In this document: positions 28,964 to 32,905 of the stretch, piece after piece
Layout: each line of letters opens with the position of its first letter
Numbering within the stretch: position 1 is the first letter of the stretch
Assembly: GCA_947627435.1 (NCBI GenBank)
Contig: CANQWB010000013.1
Span: 1 to 32,905 of the forward strand
Length of the DNA stretch: 32,905 bases
Direction of reading: 5' to 3'
Source: an uncultured Bacilli bacterium
Lineage (GTDB): Bacteria; Bacillota_I; Bacilli_A; RF39; UBA660
Notes under the pieces: model-generated
What the model was told of the DNA's origin: nothing
Seen by the model: the letters and a program-made list of their open reading frames with translations, nothing else
The model's database searches: none
Translations under genes and position numbers: made by a program

Positions 28964-31555
28964 ATGAAGAAAAAAGGATTTACATTAATAGAATTATTGG
29001 CAGTAATAGTGGTACTATCTGTAATCGCATTAGTGACAGTACCAATGATAGTAGGAGTAGTAGAAAAAGCCAGAATGGGAGCATTCAAAGATAGTGTATT
29101 GGGAGCAATTACAACTATAGATTACTATCTATTAGAAAATAATTTAAGTGAAATACCCGAAGAAGGAATAGAAGTAACAGATTTGGAATTAAAAAATAAT
29201 TCATTAAAATATGGAATGATTACAAAAAATAGTGAAGGCAAAATAGAGGTAGTGGATGTAAGTGATGGAAGATACTGTGCACAAGGAGAGCAAGCAAAAT
29301 TAGAAATATATAAAGGGAAATGTGATTTAACAGTACCAACATGTAAGTTAGAGATAAAAGGAGAAAAAGGAATTAATGAATGGTACGGAAGTAAAGTTAC
29401 AGTAGAAATGGAGACAAGTGAAGCCTTAACAGGAGGACTACAATTTGGAATAGGAAAAGAAGAGAAATATGATAAAAGAGTAGAAAAAGGAAAAAAAGGG
29501 AAAGCAGAGATAGAAGTAGAAGAAAAAGGGAAAATAAGTTGTTATGTAAAGAATGCCGGGAATAAAGCAGGAAGAAATGAAATAGAAGTGAAAATAGATA
29601 GAAGTGAACCAACAGAAGCGAACTTCAGTACAACAACGACAAGTAATAGTATAAAAGTAATAGCGAGAGGAAAAGACGAAGAAAGTGGAATTGTAAGATA
29701 TCAATTCAGTAAAGATGGAGGAGCTAGTTGGACAGAAATACAAGAAAGTGAGATATATGAATTTGAAGGATTAAAACAAGAAGAATATGAAATAAAGGTA
29801 AGAGTATATAATGGGACATATGTAGAGAGAAAGGGAGATAAAAATTTAAAAGCAGAAAGTGAAATTCAAAAAATAAAACCAACTGCAATCAATAATCCAA
29901 GTATAGAACAAACGAGTGCTACAATTGCAACAGGATATACATGGGCGACCAAAAGAGTAATGGAGATAACATATAATCATGAGAATATAACTAACCCAGA
30001 ATACTATTTAAAAAGTAGTGTCACTTCAACAGTAGAGGATGGAGTGATAGAAGGAAGATGTGGAGAAGGGAATACACCAAGTGAATGTAATACAGAAACG
30101 ATAACGACACTACAAGCAAATACATGGTATAAAACAAATCAAGAGACAGTAAGAGTAACATATCAAACGAATGGAGAATTATATGCAGTAACAAGTGATG
30201 GATTAAATATATCAGGGACTGCAACAGCAACCATAGGAGAAACGTCATCAGGGACACCAAGTAAACCCGTGATAACAGGAGGGAACAGTAGTAACTGGTC
30301 AAAAGTAGATATGACAATAAGTGTATCGACAGAATCAAAAGAGGCAAGTGGAATTAAAAAATATCAGTATTACGTAAGTACAAGTAATAGTAGTCAAGCA
30401 GGTGGACAATGGTTAGATTGTACAACAAGTCAAAAGAGTCAAAAGATAACGGTAGAAGGAACAAAATATATTTATTTTAAAGCAATAGCCAATAATGGAA
30501 AGGAAAGCGAAATAAGTGGAAATCAAGTAACGAAAATTGATAAAGGGAACCCAACAGTAAGTGTAAGTGTAAGTGGAAAGATAGCGACAATTACATTAAA
30601 AGATAGTTTAGCGTTAGCGGGCTATCAAGTAACCCAAAACACAAGTACACCATCTAGTTGGACTGCAATAAGTGGAACAAGTGTAAATAAAACATATACA
30701 GCAACAAGTGCAGGTACATACTATGTACATGTTAAAGATGGAGCAGGGAATACAAGTTATACAAATTTTGCGATAGCACAAAATGCATTTTGTGCATATA
30801 AAGCAGGAGATGTAGTAAAAGAATTTGCATATAAAGGCTCAGTAGAAACATTTACAGTACCATGTAATGGAACTTATAAATTAGAAGTATGGGGTGCTCA
30901 AGGCGGTTTAGGTTATAACAATTCTGGAGATAACATGAATAATAGAACACCGCCTAGTGCTGGAAAAGGAGGATATTCTTACGGAAATAAAATATTAACA
31001 AAAAATACTAAATTGTATGTAGTTGTTGGAGGAAGTGGTACTGGTAGTGCTTCAATAGTTAATGGTGGCTATAATGGAGGTGGCTCTAATGCTAGTGGAT
31101 CGTCTGCTTTTTATGGTGGTTCTGGTGGTGGTGCTACTCATATAGCTACAAAAACGGGAGTGTTATCATCATTATCATCTGCAACAGACCGAACGACTGT
31201 GCTAATTGTTGCTGGTGGAGGTGGTGGCTCTGGACAATTTGGAAGTGGTGGTGCCGGTGGTGGGAATACCGGTGGTAGTGGAACCGGAGGCTATTCAAAA
31301 CCAGGTACTGGTGGAGCAGGTGGAGGACTTTCTTCTGGTTATGCATTTGGCATCGGTCAAAATGGGACTTCATATTACGCCGGTGGCGGAGGCGGTGGCT
31401 GGTATGGTGGATATGCTGGTGGACAAGCTGAAGCCGGTGGAGGTGGTTCTGGTTACCTCAATGCAACTTTATTAATTGCAGGAACTACAGGAATGCAAAA
31501 TGGAAAACAATCCGGAAATGGTAAAGCTCAAATTACCCTAGTATCACTTAAATAA
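28964..31555 (+). CDS. Large prepilin-like surface protein with Ig/Fn-like modules and C-terminal glycine-rich domain (863 aa)
   Basis: ATG 28964 follows AAAGGAGAG, so the track start at 28943 is too far upstream. Domains: a class III prepilin leader MKKKG|FTLIELLAV with a hydrophobic helix (about 6-28), a pilin-like region, modular beta-rich segments (about 100-600) with GIVRYQFSKDGG- and GIKKYQYYVS-type strands, and a glycine-rich domain (about 612-863). The last opens with Cys...FTVPCNGTYKLEVWGAQGG and contains long GGG/GSG runs, like the Gly_rich domain family found in surface proteins. It would be processed by a prepilin peptidase and exposed on the cell surface, probably as an adhesin-like fibre tip or minor subunit. 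Codon use changes from A-ending (ATA, AGA, GGA) to GGT/GCT/ACT near 30880. Minus-strand ORFs here are shadows. Confidence 0.75.
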   Translation: MKKKGFTLIELLAVIVVLSVIALVTVPMIVGVVEKARMGAFKDSVLGAITTIDYYLLENNLSEIPEEGIEVTDLELKNNSLKYGMITKNSEGKIEVVDVSDGRYCAQGEQAKLEIYKGKCDLTVPTCKLEIKGEKGINEWYGSKVTVEMETSEALTGGLQFGIGKEEKYDKRVEKGKKGKAEIEVEEKGKISCYVKNAGNKAGRNEIEVKIDRSEPTEANFSTTTTSNSIKVIARGKDEESGIVRYQFSKDGGASWTEIQESEIYEFEGLKQEEYEIKVRVYNGTYVERKGDKNLKAESEIQKIKPTAINNPSIEQTSATIATGYTWATKRVMEITYNHENITNPEYYLKSSVTSTVEDGVIEGRCGEGNTPSECNTETITTLQANTWYKTNQETVRVTYQTNGELYAVTSDGLNISGTATATIGETSSGTPSKPVITGGNSSNWSKVDMTISVSTESKEASGIKKYQYYVSTSNSSQAGGQWLDCTTSQKSQKITVEGTKYIYFKAIANNGKESEISGNQVTKIDKGNPTVSVSVSGKIATITLKDSLALAGYQVTQNTSTPSSWTAISGTSVNKTYTATSAGTYYVHVKDGAGNTSYTNFAIAQNAFCAYKAGDVVKEFAYKGSVETFTVPCNGTYKLEVWGAQGGLGYNNSGDNMNNRTPPSAGKGGYSYGNKILTKNTKLYVVVGGSGTGSASIVNGGYNGGGSNASGSSAFYGGSGGGATHIATKTGVLSSLSSATDRTTVLIVAGGGGGSGQFGSGGAGGGNTGGSGTGGYSKPGTGGAGGGLSSGYAFGIGQNGTSYYAGGGGGGWYGGYAGGQAEAGGGGSGYLNATLLIAGTTGMQNGKQSGNGKAQITLVSLK

Positions 31556-31561
31556 AGTAAG

Positions 31562-31590
31562 AGATTCGAATACTTTTCGAATCTTTTTTA
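31562..31590 (+). terminator. Terminator of the large surface protein gene
   Basis: AGATTCGAA pairs perfectly with TTCGAATCT around TACTT, followed by T-run. Confidence 0.88.
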
Positions 31591-31621
31591 TTCGTTTTGG
31601 AAATTAAAAAATAGTAATATT

Positions 31622-32752
31622 TTAATTTGTATATCTAATATTTTCATTAGAAATACGAAAAATAATTCCTGCCATAATCATATAACTTAATAAACTTGAT
31701 CCACCATAGCTAATAAAAGGAAGCGTAATACCTGTAATTGGCATAATACCATAAGTCATTCCAATATTTTGAAATTGCTGGTAAATTAACATACCTACAA
31801 TACCAGAAATCATATATTTATAAATAGTTGAGTTTGTTTTGATTGCCATATTAATTAATTTAATATCAAAAAAAGCAATTAAAGATAGTAAAAATATAGA
31901 GCCAATAAATCCAAAATTACTTGCATATACAGCAAATATAAAATCAGTTTGTGGTTCTGGAAAATAAATTGGGGTATGTAAAAAACCATGTCCTAAAAGA
32001 CCAGCAGAACCAATTGCAGTCATACCATATTGTAATTGAAAGCCAGTTCCATTAGACCAATCGAGAAGACGATCGACACGCAAAAAGAAACTTGTCCCAA
32101 AAATTTGAATAAATAAATCCTTATTTAAAAAGTAAATAAGAAGTATACTACCGACAGATACTGAAAGTAAAATAAATAGGAGAATAAACCATCTGTACCG
32201 AATACCCGAAACAAATAACATAACAATTGTAATTAATAAATAAATTAAAACAACACCAGTATCTGGTTGTAAAAAAGTCAATATACTTGGAATCAAAACA
32301 ACACCAACAATTTTTAATAAAAATAAAAATTCTTCCCATAACGTTGGATTCGTATAATGACTATGAAATTCTTGTATTAACTTACCAATTAAAATAATCA
32401 GAATAATTTTCATAAATTCACTTGGTTGGATGGTTCCAATACCAGGTAAAGAATACCAACATTTTGCTTCATTGATTTCTTTACCAAAGAAAAATAGACC
32501 AAAAAGGGTAATATTTCCAATAATATAAAGAATCCATGCATTTTTGAGAATATAGGTAGTTCCCATTTTCAAGATAAAAAATGCGATAATAAATCCTACA
32601 AGATACCATAACAGTTGTTTGAAGGCTAAATCTTGCATATTGTCCGCTAAAAGTTTTTGTGCACTAAAAATAGTCATGACACTAATGATTGCGAATAAAA
32701 CCATGCAGGCGAGTAAAAATGGATCTACTTGATACTTTGATTTTTTTAACAT
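31622..32752 (-). CDS. rodA: RodA/FtsW-family peptidoglycan polymerase (376 aa)
   Basis: Minus strand. The track start at 32761 is a GTG inside the RBS (TTAGGTG); ATG 32752 six bases downstream is preferred. About ten hydrophobic segments are visible. SEDS motifs include YSLPGIGTIQPSEFMK, the LQPDTGVVLIYLLI loop with the conserved Asp, RVDRLLDW, the PEPQTDFIFAVYASNFGFIG signature and the terminal GITLPFISYGGSSLLSYMIMAGI. SEDS proteins polymerise glycan strands together with a class B PBP. Sequence of the PEPQTDFIFA and start region favours RodA (elongation) over FtsW, though SpoVE-type roles cannot be excluded in a spore former. Confidence 0.9.
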   Translation of the reverse strand: MLKKSKYQVDPFLLACMVLFAIISVMTIFSAQKLLADNMQDLAFKQLLWYLVGFIIAFFILKMGTTYILKNAWILYIIGNITLFGLFFFGKEINEAKCWYSLPGIGTIQPSEFMKIILIILIGKLIQEFHSHYTNPTLWEEFLFLLKIVGVVLIPSILTFLQPDTGVVLIYLLITIVMLFVSGIRYRWFILLFILLSVSVGSILLIYFLNKDLFIQIFGTSFFLRVDRLLDWSNGTGFQLQYGMTAIGSAGLLGHGFLHTPIYFPEPQTDFIFAVYASNFGFIGSIFLLSLIAFFDIKLINMAIKTNSTIYKYMISGIVGMLIYQQFQNIGMTYGIMPITGITLPFISYGGSSLLSYMIMAGIIFRISNENIRYTN

Positions 32753-32769
32753 AATTTTCACCTAATATT

Positions 32770-32798
32770 ATCTTACAAGAAAAAAATAAGAACTACAA
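32770..32798 (-). promoter_or_regulatory. Promoter of the rodA-like gene
   Basis: On the minus strand: TTGTAG (32793-32798), 17-bp spacer, TAAGAT (32770-32775), 17 bp before the ATG. The sequence from 32799 to the right edge shows no clear gene. Confidence 0.5.
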
Positions 32799-32905
32799 AC
32801 GAATACCGTTTCTTCGACAAAATTAGTGGCTCAAATGAAAAGTTAAATTTCAGAAGATAGTATTATATAGAATATGTAAGACTAAATTGGTAGAAATAGT
32901 AAAAA

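Noticed and set aside
29397-30347. Minus-strand ORFs (71, 101 and 108 aa) inside the large prepilin gene
   Set aside because: Leu/Phe/Ser-rich antisense shadows of a repetitive, A-rich coding strand; no RBS or promoter.
31146-31475. ORFs in other frames across the glycine-rich domain (75 aa minus, 89 aa plus)
   Set aside because: They arise from GGT/GGA repeats and have no start signals.
1-32905. Mycoplasma-type genetic code (TGA as Trp)
   Set aside because: TGA is used as the stop of spoVID, and Trp is encoded by TGG in all supported genes.
1-32905. CRISPR array, tRNA or rRNA genes, transposases
   Set aside because: No regularly spaced repeats, tRNA-like cloverleaf with CCA-adjacent end, rRNA segments or DDE/tyrosine recombinase motifs were recognised on either strand by eye.

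Overview
The window is AT-rich DNA from a Gram-positive Firmicute, most likely a spore-forming member of the Bacilli close to gut lineages such as Erysipelotrichia or RF39. The evidence is a spoVID-ysxE spore-coat gene pair, a ylbM/yceD/rpmF block and a yqeG-yqeH pair, all with Bacilli-type gene order. Shine-Dalgarno sites are GGAGG or AGGTG, promoters are sigma-A-like (TTGAAA/TTGACA, 17 bp, TATAAT), and TGA is used as a stop, so this is not code 4. No tRNA, rRNA, CRISPR array, transposase, integrase or relaxase was recognised.

Region 1 (1-158) is the 3' tail of an Rpn/PD-(D/E)XK-type gene that ends in a terminator. Region 2 (286-13329) is the most unusual part. It is a co-oriented secretion/conjugation-like locus with two layers. 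The first layer is a 58-aa single-pass pilin-like protein that the ORF track missed, two paralogous TadE-like pseudopilins and a TadZ/CpaE-like ATPase with a degenerate P-loop. The second layer is a minimal Gram-positive type IV secretion system: two tandem VirB2-like pilins (the first with its own consensus promoter and terminator), a VirB6/TrbL-like channel with a long coiled-coil tail, a PrgI/VirB3-like protein, a separate TraC-like domain protein, VirB4, a membrane-anchored SpoIID-CHAP peptidoglycan hydrolase, a lipoprotein and a VirD4 coupling ATPase. No relaxase or integrase is visible, so the substrate (DNA or protein) is open.

Region 3 (13385-20977) is chromosomal: a rhodanese, a DedA/VTT membrane protein, RmuC, a hypothetical membrane protein, a LOG-family phosphoribohydrolase, two small unexplained ORFs, Lon protease, and then SpoVID and YsxE-like spore proteins. 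Region 4 (20978-26178) has an intergenic stretch with a small antisense membrane ORF and a terminator-bearing segment, then YqeG phosphatase, YqeH GTPase, a HerA-like ATPase and a FemAB-type aminoacyltransferase. Region 5 (26189-28133) has tmcAL divergent from yceD-rpmF. The ribosomal protein bL32 here carries an N-terminal leader resembling the Prp-cleaved leader of Firmicute bL27.

Region 6 (28222-31590) holds two type IV prepilin-like proteins. The second is an 863-aa modular surface protein with a C-terminal glycine-rich domain. Between them lies a decayed copy of that same glycine-rich domain, and a G8 homopolymer sits in the leader of the large gene, suggesting a variable, possibly phase-variable surface fibre. 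Region 7 (31622-32798) is a rodA-like cell-wall polymerase on the minus strand with its promoter.

All calls come from reading the sequence and the supplied ORFs. No database search was made, and base-composition statements are by eye.
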